Source: Chromobotia macracanthus (taxonomy: Eukaryota; Chordata; Actinopteri; Cypriniformes; Botiidae). From it: 64,000 bases of DNA. This document shows, piece by piece, positions 37,336 through 51,445 of the stretch. Positions within the stretch are counted from its first letter, which is position 1; the number at the start of each line of letters is the position of its first letter. The notes below the pieces were generated by a model, which was not told the DNA's origin, did not search any database, and saw nothing but the letters and a program-made list of their open reading frames with translations. The stretch spans positions 6,938,501 to 7,002,500 of the forward strand of contig JAZGTH010000062.1 of NCBI GenBank assembly GCA_036877525.1. The letters run 5' to 3'. The translations under genes were made by a program, and so were the position numbers.

Positions 37336-39961
37336 GGCTCTTTAGACTTGCAGCACAGTACAGAGGAGAAGTACTGTGAGTTTTTTGTATCAACAACCAC
37401 TCACATTTTTATTTAGAAAACATACCTATCTAGTTTTAAATGGCTATAGCCATGTTACCGAGCTAATCTTTTTTATTTAAAAATGTTATAAATAGAACAA
37501 ACCACTTCTGTATAATGGGCTTTTTAATGTGTACTTTAATGTGTACCACAATTCCTAGGAAACTTATTTTAACTTTTTAACAGCTTAATATATTTACTCT
37601 TTAACGGCTAAATATATTTATCCTAAATACAGTACAATGTAATATTGTCCATAGTAACAACTCTGCAAATGTTGCTTTTAATCTCTTAATACACAGAAAT
37701 GCAATATTGTATGCAAATGTCACATAATATTACTCACCCACACACTCTCTGGTTAGACCTACTGTTACCATAGTAACAAAGAACACATAAACTTGTGGGA
37801 CTGTTTAATTTTCAGGTTTATAAATCACAAGCCCTGTCAATGACCCTGCGATTGAATATCTATTATGGGAAAAGGAACCAACAAATGAGACCCTCTTGAA
37901 CATAAAATGCTATAAGCACCTGACCCCAGTTGTCTCATTAAAACACTGTTCATTCACGGCACTTAAACTGAAGGGCAATAGGAGACTCAACTCTCGCATT
38001 CATGTGCAGTCTCTGTGGAATCCTTGAGGTTTACATTAGTAGGAAGGAATAGTTATGAGAATGCCTCTTATTTTCAGCACAAATGCTAAGATGTTTACTA
38101 ATTGTGATGCATCGGTGTGATTGTAGTGGTTGACAATTATTTAGTTTATAATTGAATAGTACACTTCCATCCATGCCATTGTCTTGTTGGTTGTATCTGG
38201 CCAGTTAGTGTTTGTGTGTATTTCTCAGATGTTGCTCTTTTGTAACACAGGAGATTTTGTGGAGTTCTCAGTTATTTAAGTATCAACTTAGTCTCTGATG
38301 TTTCTCCTAAAATTGCTTAAGAGAAAAAGATACAACTGAGAAAACTGTTGACATACAATGGAGCTAAAAAAATGAAGAACACAGAGTTACAGTAGTTATA
38401 GAGGCTGCTTCATAGTTTTTACATTTTAAAAATACATTTTTCTAATTTTAATGTAATTTGGCTTAATACAAATTCATAGCATTTGTACGACCCTCTGCTG
38501 CAAGATGAACATAATTTGAAACAACTACATTAGCATTCATTTAGGTCATTCATTTGGCACTATATTGTCCCACATCAGTGCTTCTCCTGTCTCTGCCTGC
38601 CATCTGCTCATCACAATTCCCACATTCCGGCTACTTCATTACGTCTGGACTGAGATTAGCAAGTGACACCAGACTGTTCTGCTATGAATAAAACATCAAT
38701 AACATTCTTGTCCAATAGATTATCCATGTTCTTCTGTGAAGAACTGGAGATTTACTCATTTTTACACAAGAGAGTACAGTATGTTCTCCGTTACCACAGC
38801 TAGAAGCATTTCAATATTATCACTTCCTTTGAAAAATTGTGGTCCTTTGAGATGATGAGCAGGGTTGCCTTCATGGCACTGGTGCTCTGAATAATTCACA
38901 GAGGCCAGGGGGACACCTGCTGTCCCATCAGCACAGCTGGGGCTCTGACCGCTCACCACAGCTGCCCAGACACATGTCTACACTAATTGCAGTTTGGGGC
39001 AGAAAAGTGGTTTATTCTCCACAAAGGATAAAAGATGAGAACGATAGACGGGCAGAGGGAAAGTGGAAGTAAACCAGCAAGACATTCTGCATCTCTGAAT
39101 GATCTCTGAGGGACAATATCCCCTCATGTTGATGAAGAGCAGGACTTGCTTTGTATTGATCCAAGCAGAGGAATCAATTAATCAGGACCTCATCTTTCTG
39201 GATGGACACAGCTCAGAGAGCAAAAGAACCCAAAGGCCATGTATCATTTATTTGTGTATGGATAAAACAATGAAAGTGAAACATTTGACCTTGACTTCAT
39301 CTTCTCTCTCAACCAAAGACAGACAGAATGTCTATGTAGTCTGCAGAACTGTCTCAGGGTGCTTGATGTTACTTTCAAGCGTTGACATTCTGTAAACATA
39401 CTTTCAGTAGATAAATGATTTACTTGTCTCAAATTAACGAGGACCTTTTTAAAAATCACTTTGCCTTACATAAGATAAATGTTTATTTTTAAGCCTTTAA
39501 TAGAAACCACATCAACGTATAGACATTAGACATTATCGAACCGAGTGAAGTTCTGCATACGAATTCGTCCTTCAGCTTCTGGAGAAAGTGGGATGCATGA
39601 ATATTTTTATGTCAAACTGAGATGTTATCTCAGAGCAGTTGTTGTCAAGGGAGAAATGCAAAGTTCTCTTGAAATATGATTATTTGTGTGATATTTTGTG
39701 ATGTGATGCTTTCTAGTATGCAGGACTGGGTGGAACACACTCCATTTCTGATGTGTTGTCTGCATACTGCTGTGACAACTGCTTACTGGATGGTTGCATC
39801 TCTCAGACTGATGTGTGATACATTGAGTCTTACTGAGAGCGAGATGTGAGATGCGAGGACAGACACTCTACATTTAAACTGACTCGAACTGACTTGTTTA
39901 TTATATAAACAAACATTGTGACAAAGCTAAAGATGACCTTGCTTTCAATGTTTAACTTACA

Positions 39962-39964
<3 letters not shown>
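37336..39964. other. Intergenic, no gene seen
   Basis: AT-rich DNA; no exon, element or RNA gene recognised. Confidence 0.6.

Positions 39965-40002
<38 letters not shown>
39965..40002. repeat. (AT)n microsatellite, about 19 units
   Basis: Uninterrupted ATATAT run of 38 bases. Confidence 0.95.
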
Positions 40003-40004
<2 letters not shown>

Positions 40005-40530
40005 TGAAAGTCATTTCAGGTCACAGGTCATTTCTCTTGGTTTTCTAAATGCAGGAAATGGGTGTTAACAAACAGTAACATTTGTGCGTTTACATGCATA
40101 ATCTTTAACCGATTATGCTTAATAACTCAACGTCAACAGATTTAAATTCAGTTTTAATGGGTATATATAAAAACAGTTTATGAGCTTCCTACCACAAATT
40201 GCAAAAGTACATTCTGTTCCTTCCATTGCGATCAATCTTGATGTTTTGTGCAAGAACATGTCCAAAAAGGGTGAGAGCCCAAAACTGGCTTACTGTAATA
40301 TTACATTGCTTCCTTGAGACCAATACAGCCACTTTTTCACTCTAGCTTTTTGGCTGAGGTCACCAGCCTTAAGATCTGCAGGTGTGTCTTGTACTATCCA
40401 CAGCACAGTTGTGATTAAAAGGTCTGCACTGCTGTGCTACATGCAAGAAAACACATGACCCTTCCATCCTCTCCTGTACAAGCGTTCCACTTATAACCTC
40501 ATTCATGTTATTTCAATGTGGCTCCTACCA

Positions 40531-40850
40531 TCCCAACTAACAGGGAACATCTAATTAGAACACTGGCTAATGTTCTCTAATGCTTTCAAAGTTATCACAA
40601 AAAACATTCTTGCAGTAACGTTAGTAGAATGTTTTTATAAAGTTATGTATCATATCAAAAACATTATTCTTAAATTGTTAGTGGAAAGTTCTACAAATGT
40701 TACAGAATTATAGAAACATTATTTAAACTTTTTTAACCAAGCAATAATTTTAATACATCGTAGAATATTCAAAATACCATTTTTTTAAACATTGTTCCTA
40801 ATGGACATGTTAGGAAAATTATTTTTACAACCAAAAATTGTTAGCTGGGA
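40531..40850 (-). mobile_element. CCCAGCTAACA-family transposon, copy 2 (full length)
   Basis: The ends are TCCCAACTAACA and TGTTAGCTGGGA, imperfect inverted repeats around a 320-bp element with no coding frame. The reverse complement aligns along its length with the copy at 46018: GCTTGGTT, CTGTAAC, AAGTTCTACTAAC-like, TTACTGCAAGAA and TTTGATAACTTTGA-like blocks are in the same order. Confidence 0.8.
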
Positions 40851-43800
40851 TAACAAATATGAATAAATGCCTATGACATCACTATCAGCTCTAGATGAGA
40901 AAACGAAGCAAATCCCAGCAGACTTTTTACATCCCTGCAGAAAACAGACAGGTTGACATTCATCAAACCAACCAACCCCGACACCAAAACATGCAATTTA
41001 ATAGATTAGGCAGTACAGGGATGGCAGTATTAGGACGGCTCAAAGCAAATAGTGACATATTGAGATTGTGAAGCACAGGTCTAGCCCAGGCTAATGAGGA
41101 GTGATTTGGGGGTTAGCCTGAGATATAATTACTGCATCCACCTCTGCTGCTCAATGAGCCTTGGGTCTCCCGGGACTTGGGCCATTTCCAGTCGGTAATA
41201 GGGAGCCGGGCTCGGGTTGGCTGATCAAATTGTCTGCACGATGGTAGGTTTTTGCTTTCCTGATCATCTCAAAAGAGACAAAGAACTGACCCATGGAACT
41301 GTTTTTGTCACCCGAAGAATGACAAATTTTAAAGCCAAAGATGTCCCAGAAGGCATACTGTTTGCACTCAGGTCCTCGCCAACATTTGATTTATGTGAAG
41401 ATGCTAAAAGAGCAGCGCGTAATGAAGTTCTCTCGCCTAATAAAGTCCAGACTTTGTAGAAGTGGATGTGCTTTGAATGAAATGAATACATGACTGGTCC
41501 ATCATTGCCTCAGCATGTAGTTTCATGAGTAATGTGTTGTACGAAGAACAAGGGATAACCCAGTTTACCGTGAAAAAAGCCATCTGGAAGTGTGTCCCTG
41601 GTGTTTGTCTCTAACATGAGAGATGAATGTTTGAATATATACAGTAGGAGCTGTAAACATTCTGCACATGACCTGATCTGTGCATGTGAGAGATGCTTTT
41701 GCAACAATGCATGTGTTTCAGAAGACCAGAGTAAAATAGAGTTATTAAACTTGTTGTTTAACTTCCACATTACAGTATGTAGCTAATGTATATAGCTAAA
41801 CACTAAGTGACCTTCAGAAATATAGAAATGTGTAACTCAGCAGGGACTTTTATCTACATTAAAGGTCATAGAAAAAAAGTGCTTTATATTTTTAAATCGG
41901 ACCCATGTGTTCACAGCCTGTGAAGTAATTGAAGATTATCTGAGCAGGAACTTGAGAATTTCATGGAAGGCTTGTCACAGGACAAACTCTCAAGCAGATA
42001 GTTTGTATTGTTAGAGGAAGTTTATCAGTTCAAGGGATCTTAAATCTATTTTTCTTGCTTTCACGAGTACAGCACGAAGAGCAAACACATTCCCTGTCGA
42101 CCTTTCTGAGTTGTCATGACAACATGAGCAGAGGACCTCTGCTTCCATGTCATTGCGTGCAGATCCCTTTGGAATGAAACTCAGCACCAAGGTCTACGTA
42201 GTGCTATAACAATACAAGGTATTAAACTTAAATTCTGAAAGCCAGGGAAGGTTTCATTGTGTCTACTGAAAAGCGGTTATTTAAAAATGTTAAGGTGTTT
42301 TTAACTATTCATTTAACAATTCTCTAAACTAACAATTTAATAATTTTATTGAAAATTACAATACTTTAATATGCTGCTTTAAGAAAAAGGTACATATATT
42401 TAGAAAAAACTGTTTTTAAGTGCCACTGTTCTCTAATTCAGTCACGTGCACAGCCATTACTGTTAAAATTAAAATGAACTTTATGATGTTACGAAATACA
42501 AATAAAACAAAGTGCCTGAATTCTTCACAACTGCAAATGACTGTGACAGAAAATGACCTTTGAGTTGATTAAAAACAACCACTTTATAAATGTCAGTAAG
42601 TTTTCTTTGCTTAGCACTGCTATTATCTGAAATGTGTAGCTAATTTTCAAATTAAAGAATCGGGTGTGGACGTAAATGCATATTTTCATTTTCGTATTTT
42701 TCATATTTTCAATTTGTGCTGATCCAGACACAAGGCCAAAGAAAGGTCATCTGAAATATATTGGAAGAGGATTCTCGTGATGTTTTGATATCTTGCTCTG
42801 TTTGCGCAGCACAGCTGAAGATGCTGGTAGCAACCTGGTGTCTTTGTCTTTGGATTACCCTGAGCCCAGAGGTGACACATAAAGGTGAGAATCTTCATCC
42901 TGCGTGGATGGCCATAGTGCCCCTTTGGCTGAGATGAGTATCAGCTGATCTCTGTGGTTGTGCAGGAAGAACATGCTCAGGAGCCGCTGTCGACTAACAT
43001 TCATCATCTGCCACGTTAGGACTGGAAGAAATATGCCTTTGGAGCTGCCATCTTTCATAGGAGTCACCATGTGAAGCCTCCATTTGTTTTGTGGACATAA
43101 AGTTCCTTTAATTCTGCTGAAAGAGTCACAGAGCCTGAAGGCCTGTGGATAAGTGCTTCAACCATCAGGGTGATATACCAGTGGCATATGTCACAAACCG
43201 TAAGGTTTGCAAGGAACATATGTTGCAGAAATGAATCTCAGGTTCATCTGGTATTTGGGGGTTCAGAATTAAAATTTTAAAAAACCAAACAAACATTGAT
43301 CTTAGAAGAGGGGGCTAACTCATTTGTATGAATTCAGGCTCGCTCGCTGTGATAAATAGCTGAGAGACTAAATATTTGCAGTGGAGCGTTCTCATTTAGC
43401 CCATACTGTACAGTATCTTGCAACAGTTCACACTGTAAAGGAATATATTTAAAGACAGGCAATTAAAAAGACAGCTAATTACGGCATATGATTAATGTCT
43501 TTAATACTAAAGACAATACTAAACAATACTAAAATTGCAGAACAGAACAATTGCAGAAAAAATTAAAAATTTATTGCATTGTATTCATTTTTACATAATT
43601 GGAGCAAAGTTCTGCTCTTGTGTCAGAGCACTCTGGACATGTAGTGAGTGTGACAAGACTCGGCTGCTCCTGCATTGTCCACTGAAATATTAAACACTGA
43701 GATAGACTGATATAACAGTAAAATAATTGACTGGCATCTCAGAGAAACATGAACATGTAAGAAAGAGAAAAAGAGAGAGAAGGCAAACAGGTTTGAGTCC

Positions 43801-46017
43801 CTATAGCATCTAAATATAAATAATAACTTTTAATACATTTTAATTCATTGCTTGGACACTAATCAGAAATCTGTGTGTATTGAGCTCTTTATTGAGCTCT
43901 TGTGTATATATTGCTTAAGTACACCCCATCTGGAATAATTACATCAAGGTAATTAATATTTTTTTAAATAATGGCAAATACACTTTGAAGCACACTGTAT
44001 CCCAATGTGAAGTCTGATGACAGCAATTAATGAATATTACATATAATGATGTTTGTGTATACTGATTTTTTTAGGTTAGTGAGCCATATTTCTTTACATT
44101 ATTGCCCGGGGTGCAAAAATAAGTTGGTAAAGGGACTAAAAAAAGATATAAAATAGAATTAAGCCAGTGACTAACAATCTAGCCTCATTATCATTTGTAT
44201 TTTCATGTGCAATTAAAATGTTAATCAAACTTATTTAGTGCCTGTCAAAATGCATTGTTAAATTGCCTGCCTGCACACACTCACACGCGTGCACACACAC
44301 ACTTATGCTGAACATAGATAAAGCTCTGTATGCTAGATAAAAATCTGCTAGGCATTCTTAAGGTAGAAACAGAGGTATTGACTTTTAGTAAGAAACAGCA
44401 ATCACATTTTAAAATCATAAACATTTAATTATCTTGTTGCATTGTGCTGCACATAAAACGTTTTATCCCACACAGCTATATTTTTTTCTATAATATTATT
44501 ATATTTGTTGTTCTTTTTGGTATTTTACAGTAGTACCCCAAATCTTTCCCATGATTCATAACATGAGTCAAACTCAGGTTCATTTAAAATAATAAAATAC
44601 AATGAATCATCATTGTGACAGTTCTGCAGCCTGAGGCACATCCAACAATTTCCGCATATCTGATTGCTTGGATCTGTTAGCATCCGGGCCACAATATAAC
44701 ACTCAAGACACAACAAGACCACCCAACATTAGCATTCAATAATGGTATTCACATGACTTACAAAATACGTGTGATAAGGAAATTCAGTCACACGTGACTT
44801 TCAAATAACATCTAAAGTTCAGGAGTGACTGTGACACCATTAAACAGATAAATACATCTTAATATAATCCATGAAAAAGGTAAGGTAAGCGCTTAAGGAA
44901 ATGCAAAAAAAACCATCTTACAAAATGGTGTTATTCTTCACCTTTGAATTTCTGTTCTTTAATGTGAAGAGCATTGGCAGGCTGAAAAGGTAACAGTAAA
45001 TCTATAGCAGGAGTGCCAAGGCATTCGATGCAAAGAGATAAAAATAAACATTTAGCTCACCAAAAGGAAACATTTGCTGGAACAGAGGGAAGTTTATATC
45101 TTAACATCTCCTGGGAGCTCATTCTCTTGAAGGGAATGTTTTACAGACATTACAACCAAGCAAGTATCCCCTGGGATTCTTGCACAGGCAAATATCATTT
45201 TACCTCATCCACATTTTTTCATTGCATTAAAAGATGGAAATATTCAAGATGTCCTCATTTCCAGATGCACTAACAGGTAGTCGTGAGTTGCAGACTCGGT
45301 ACAGTGTGTGAAAAGGCCTCACGTAAAGCAACCTTTACCTGAAACAAAATTAGCTGATACTATCTGAACTAAACTTCTGTTCTAAACCAATGCAACAAAT
45401 ATGTATAATAATGAATTAATACCTAATTTATCAAAATGTTCAATGGGAATGTTACTCTTGGATAGGATTGTTTTTCTTTTAATTTAATGTTTAAGTCATG
45501 AGTGATGATGCTAAGAAAAAAATTCAATATGTCAGTTATATCCAAAGAGACGATCATTTATCATGTCTCAACTTGACATGAAACTTCTGTGTATCAAGAA
45601 AATACTTTTTTTTTTTAAGAAAAAAAGCCAGAAATATTGCCAAGAGGTTCAAATGTAACTGTGGAAAAATGTTTGATAAGACATGATAAGATAACATAGA
45701 GCTAATTCACTGAATAAAAAAACTAAACCCTTTTTAGCACTGCTTTAGCTAAACTTCTCCTTTGCTGCTGCAGATTAGTGACCTGTGAATTTTCGCTCTG
45801 TAATTACCTCCTGTTCAGAATGTGGCCAGATTTGTGTTGTGTATTGGTTTGCTGGTTGTCCTCCTCATCTGCTTGACCTTGCCCTGAAATGCTGCCCTTA
45901 CATCCGCTAATTATGCACATAAGTACTTCACTGAAAACTCCTGCAATGCACTAACTCTGATACTTGTTCACTGATTTCCCAAAAACAGATGAGAAAGTAA
46001 GAGAAAAAAACACTCTA
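40851..46017. other. Intergenic, no supported gene
   Basis: It contains a compound CA-rich repeat with CACGCG at about 44274-44302 and a small direct repeat TATTGAGCTCTT x2 near 43879-43902. A higher-GC stretch at 41090-41240 is listed as a finding. No exon recognised. Confidence 0.55.
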
Positions 46018-46302
46018 CCAACTAACAATTTTAGATTTTAAAAAATGTTATTTTGAAAGTTCTAGGAATGTTCAAAACGTCAAGTTTTTTACCTGTTGCA
46101 TTAACACCATAGCTTGGTTATAAGAACATTATTCAAACATTTTTTAAATTCTGTAACGTTTCTAAAACATTCCAGTAATATCTTAAAAATTATGTTTTTG
46201 ACATAGTAAAGTTCTACTAACATTACTGCAAGAACGTTTTTGATAACTTTGAGAGAACTTTTAAACAATGTTACATTCTTAGAATGTTCACTGTTAGCTG
46301 GG
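46018..46302 (+). mobile_element. CCCAGCTAACA-family transposon, copy 3
   Basis: It starts CCAACTAACAA and ends TGTTAGCTGGG, about 285 bp, with CTAC-like sequence on both flanks (possible target duplication). It shares GAAAGTTCTAGGAATGTTCA with copy 1 and is inverted relative to copy 2. No coding frame. Confidence 0.8.
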
Positions 46303-49300
46303 CTACTGTCTAAAACTCGGCCTTGATTCCAAAATTGATTATTTCTGCATATGGCTGACAGTGACATTAAATGTTTCTTTCTCAGGTTTGCGTGCCTAAT
46401 TGGTTTTGAGTGGCTGGTTTTTGTTTTAGAGAAAACCGATTGCCTTTTCAGACTAGCTGTGTTTGTTGTGGAGACAAAATATAGCCAAGTACTGGCACCA
46501 TCCACCAGTGGCAAAAAAACTGATTACTTCAATCTTGTCAGAATTTTGATGTTCTCATTACACCAAATAAAAAACAGAAAGGAAAATGAAATGAGACAAG
46601 CTGTCAGATATTTTATTTGACTGTCAACTCTTCCCTGTGGTCCTAATCTTATATAACACTGTAACAATTAATCCACATGGTAGAAAATAAAACATTAAAA
46701 ATGATGGTGGTATCTTGGGCTTCTGAGGTCCAAGATTGACTGTTTAACATTTTATTTTTGCTGCCTATATTCATCTGTGGGTTTATTTATTAGCTCGTTT
46801 TAACATGTCATGTATAACATTCAGTTCATATACCACTGGAGGTATTTTAGGTACGTACACAATATAGTTAGTAGTACATAAATCAAGCCTCTGTAGGAAA
46901 GATCAATTGCCATGAGGAAAAAATATTCAATTTTCTCTCTATTCTCTGCTTACAGGCTGATATGTACCTAGTCTAGACATCTCATCCATCTTTGACACAA
47001 TAGAATTCTCTCAAAGACTGTTGCTTGTCCCTGATGGATAATTGACAGATTGGCTGTCTGTACTCAGAAAACCTCTTAAGAAAACAAAATCTATAGAGAA
47101 AACCTTTGAAGAGACAAAATCTATACATAGTTTGGTCACATGATGTATGGTATTGATTTTAATGGATGGTAGGATGCATTAATCAAAAACAAAATATGGC
47201 TCAAATGTGGATTACATATGATGAGGTGACGGAAATTTACAGTTTCGATTTGACAGTGTGAAAGACATATTTATCTTTTGATCTGTACTTTAAAAGACAA
47301 TTTATAAGCTACTGACCCAAAGTACCCAAAGTGTAAATAAATGAACTCCACAGTTAACTTCTATATTTTGACGTTTTGTGCCAGCCCAGTATTTTCAGCA
47401 TTTCAGCATTTTCAGGTTAGTAAAAGAAATTAGGTTTTTGGTTATTACTTTTATACCTGTATAGCTCTCTGAGAATCAAAAGAACATTACCCAAATGTGT
47501 ATTGTGTCATTCATACCACATTTATATATGAGGGTCTAACATATATGTAGCAGTTATCCTATTGTGTTCCTTCAAAACAAAGATACGACTACAATTTCAT
47601 TTTTACATGTATATTGTTTAGCTCTCTGAAGTCAAAAAAGTAAATGTACATTTGGGAATTCCCACAAACATTTCTCTGGCTAAAAAAATGATTACAAAAT
47701 GTATTCATATGAAACAATGGATATTCTGAACCTGTGGGGATTCTTATATAAATTAGGGTTATGATGTTAATTTCTGTATACTGAATTAATTGCACTGGGA
47801 CCAACAAATGAACAGTATACAATGTTTGTTTACATTGTCCCATGTTGGCTATTTGAGATGGCAAATTTGAACCATGTGAATGATTTTTAAATTCTCTCAG
47901 TTTATAAATTAAATTGTCATTTGTGTTTCTGATTGAGTCATTGTCCACAACAATACTTGATGCCCCACCTACTTATAATTTCTACCCAATAAAATATTCT
48001 AGCGCTTGGCATAATTAGAAGTATATTTGGTATAAAATAACTAAATTAGAAATATCTTAATATATCTTTATCCTAGCTTATTTAAATGCTTGTTTTGTCT
48101 TATTTTAAAGTATTTTAAGTCATCTTAAGGGGCCTGGCCCCTAGTTCAGAAACACTGGTCTAATGTCACGACTGAGACAGTGTAACGATAGCAGCACAGA
48201 GAAAAAGAGTTCAAAATAGCTTGATGAGTGTTTTGAATTAGCAATAACAGTTTTTACCATTTCAGTAAGATGCTGTAGGAACGATTTTTATTGCTGGGGC
48301 AGAAATTCATTACAAATTTTAGAACGTCTTTTTCTAAAACACTTCTTTCTTGTTTGTAGAACTGTTGAATAAAATACTTCTTTTGTGACATTGCTTTAAT
48401 ATATGTTTACAGCTAGAAGCTTTGTATACATATACGCACTGTTTCCCTGAGCAAAGAAGTTTCATACGTTTCAAAATCGATGGAAAACACTTGCCAATGA
48501 AAAATAAAAATGGATTAGAGCCGTTGCTTCCAAACCATCAAAGGAGGCACGCTGCAATCTCCTGTAATCATCTGTGCTATTTCTCTGGATATTCTGGGTA
48601 TGCTTGTGACGGGTCGCAGGTCAGTGATATAGTCTGTAGCTACTCTCCTGAGATTCTTGAAGCATCCTGTGAGTGCAGGCACAGTCTGCACCAATAAGAT
48701 TCCTGGCGTGCTATCAGAGTTGGGTAAATTCATTCTACATTTAATCTTTATCAGAAATAGCTTTAGATTTTGGCAAATTATGCTGAGAGTTCATATCTTG
48801 ATAAACAATAGGGCCATGTTGCCAGTATATAGCCTCAGTTTTTCATATATAATGTCCGTTATTCACAGCTGAGGACAAGAGTTCTCTGACATCCACAGAG
48901 AAACATGAAAGTGAATAAAGTTAATATACATATGAGCCCAGGTCTTTGTTATTGCACTTTGTACATTCACTAAATTTATTTTTCATGCTGACTGGGCTGG
49001 CAGGAGAATCCTCATGAAGTTCCCAACTTCATGTTGGGAATCCCAAAATCCAAACTTCAAATGTAAGATTTCTCTCACCTGACTCTACTTTTGGGTTTTC
49101 ACATATATACATTTTTTTTAGAAAAGTTTAAAAGGCAAGGATGGGTGCACCATAATTGTTCCAGAAAGAATTTAGCATTGTATTATTTTTACGACAATTA
49201 CATACATTCCCCCCAGAACTTATACAACTATGAAAATGACAAATACAAAGTTTATAGCTAAATCAACCTAAAATACAGTACAACAAATACCTCAATGATA

Positions 49301-51380
49301 CACCATATTATTTAAATCTTATCTCATCTTATCTAAATCTTACTTTATTACAGCAAAAAGGTTTGTGTCATTACGTTAATGGGGATTGCATGGTGTTATT
49401 AAAATAACTTCCCAATACAAAATACCTTATTAGATGTTTTAATTGTATAATAAAAATATATTTTGGTTACATTCTTTTGGGTTTGCTATTAAACATGATA
49501 CAGGCATGTTCTTACAAGTACTGTGGTATATACCTGGATATGCATTTTAAGTTTCTGTTTCCCTACAAAATCATACATATTCAGTGGCTTTCTTTAAAAA
49601 TCCCAAACATTGTCATAATGATAACCTGCTTGTTCTTAAATACCTCAGCAGGGAAGTAATCCACACTCCCCAATGTGTGCATTTTAAGCGCCCATACAAT
49701 TTACATTTTGTCTAAACCTGTTACCAAAGGATTCATGCTGTGTGAGGCAAAACACAGAGCAATATTATGTATTTTTATCCTCTAATTATTCTGCCTGTTC
49801 CAGGCTAGAAACACTTCCTCAAGTTCAGAGTCACATTTACAACCAGCTGAAAAAAACACAGCACTGTTTAATGTTTAGAACACAATTAAACTAGTCTGTT
49901 GCTGCATTAGAAATGCACTCATCATTTATCTTCTTTACCCAAAAAAGAAGTTTAAATATTGTTTCATAAAGTCCCAATCCACTGTGTATTTTAATGCTGG
50001 AGGTCTAAGAAAAGATAAATTGCAAGGTTTGTACAGAGACACTGACTGCCACTTCATCATGTGCTTCATAATTATAAACAACAGTGCATGTGATGTTTGT
50101 TTCATCAAAAGCTAGCAGGGCAACAAAGAGACAAGAAGACAGAAAGTGCCTTTTAGATGTACCTAGACCTCCTGGGCCTAATACTTTCTAATTTAAACAA
50201 ATGACCTAATAAAGACAGATTTTTAAAGGAAAGCTGTCTTTTGTAAAGTCAAATAAATAAACATAAGAAAAACTGTTACACAACCTTCCACAGAGAAAAA
50301 AGTTATGGTTTTAGTACCGGAGATGAGAGTTTGAGGGGTCTCGTTGCGAAGAGAGGGTTCATTCATAGTCTTGCTTTGGAAAGCAATCCACATCGGGCCC
50401 CTGGGGGAATATTATGCAAACGTATTCTCCGGCCCCAATTTACTGTCAGTATCTTTTGTCATTCCATGGATTTTAAGCGATCTTTGAACTTAAGTTTTTG
50501 CGTATTCCACTTTTTGAGCCTTTGGCGATTCAGGAAGGTTAAGGAGGAACTAGCAGGCGAGGGATGGTGGTGAACGGCCCTTAGAGTTTTCTTATTTTGT
50601 AAGTGAATTTGACTCTAGAGTGAAGCACGCAGTATCAAAGAATGCAGTAAATCAAATCAAAAAGACGTGGGTGTGGAATATTTCTTTCTGCTAGAACACT
50701 CATCTGAAGTTAGGAATACAACCGCTAATTTAGGTCTTCCTGAGAGGAAAACGTAAGCGCTCTTCAAAGCCAGCCTGGGAGACTTTGTCTGCTTTAGTGT
50801 CAACATTGCAGCATGTTTTTCCGAGGGAGAAAAAATAATTGGATACATTGTAAGAGGTACATCTGTCAGGTCTTATAAGCGATATACCAGTGATGTACAC
50901 GACAACATGAAAGAAGTCTCTCTTTTAAACTTTCAATGTGTTGATAAAATATGCATCCATATTTAATGTCTTGATATTCACCTACAGCATATGAGACATT
51001 GCTGAAACATGGTGCAAGATCTAGTTTATCTACGCCTACACCTGCAACTTTTTCCCCTGGTGGCTGTCCCTGTTTGCATGTTGGGATTTGTGTGCTCTCC
51101 TCCGTCAACGTTTCTATTATGTTAATTAACTGTTGTTTAACACTTCTGAGGAAGCTTCAAAGCTCCAGGTACAGGAAGTTCTGAGCAAAGAAAATGGCAG
51201 GTTGCAATATTTTAATTCCTACTGGCCACTTTCTAGAGTCTAAAAGGATTTGATGAATTTTTTAATTCCGTGTGAAAACAAAGCATGATTGATAGGTACT
51301 GATATCCTAAAATGTCTACGGTTAAGAAAACCATAGACAAGGTAAAGCAGTGAACAGAAAGACAAATAATTTGCCATGAG
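46303..51380. other. Intergenic, no supported gene
   Basis: Mostly unique AT-rich DNA. A small hairpin TTCCCAAC-TTCAT-GTTGGGAA lies near 49018-49040. A motif-rich patch at 50330-50460 is listed as a finding. Confidence 0.55.
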
Positions 51381-51445
51381 TTAAAGGGACAGTGCACCCA
51401 AAAATGTTACCTCACCCTCATGTCATGCTAAAACTGTATGACAAA
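51381..51445 (+). mobile_element. Fragment of the TTAA-type transposon
   Basis: TTAAAGGGACAGTGCACCCA followed by AAAATG and CTCACCCTCATGTCATGC matches the terminal part of the element at 27720 and the cyprinid repeat to which that element belongs. The partner end is not found, so this is a truncated or heavily decayed copy. Confidence 0.65.

Noticed and set aside
46101..46514. 137-codon minus-strand frame
   Set aside because: Half of it lies in the CCCAGCTAACA-family transposon and the rest has no recognisable motif or splice support.
47589..47948. 119-codon minus-strand frame
   Set aside because: AT-rich, no domain or family resemblance, no splice context.
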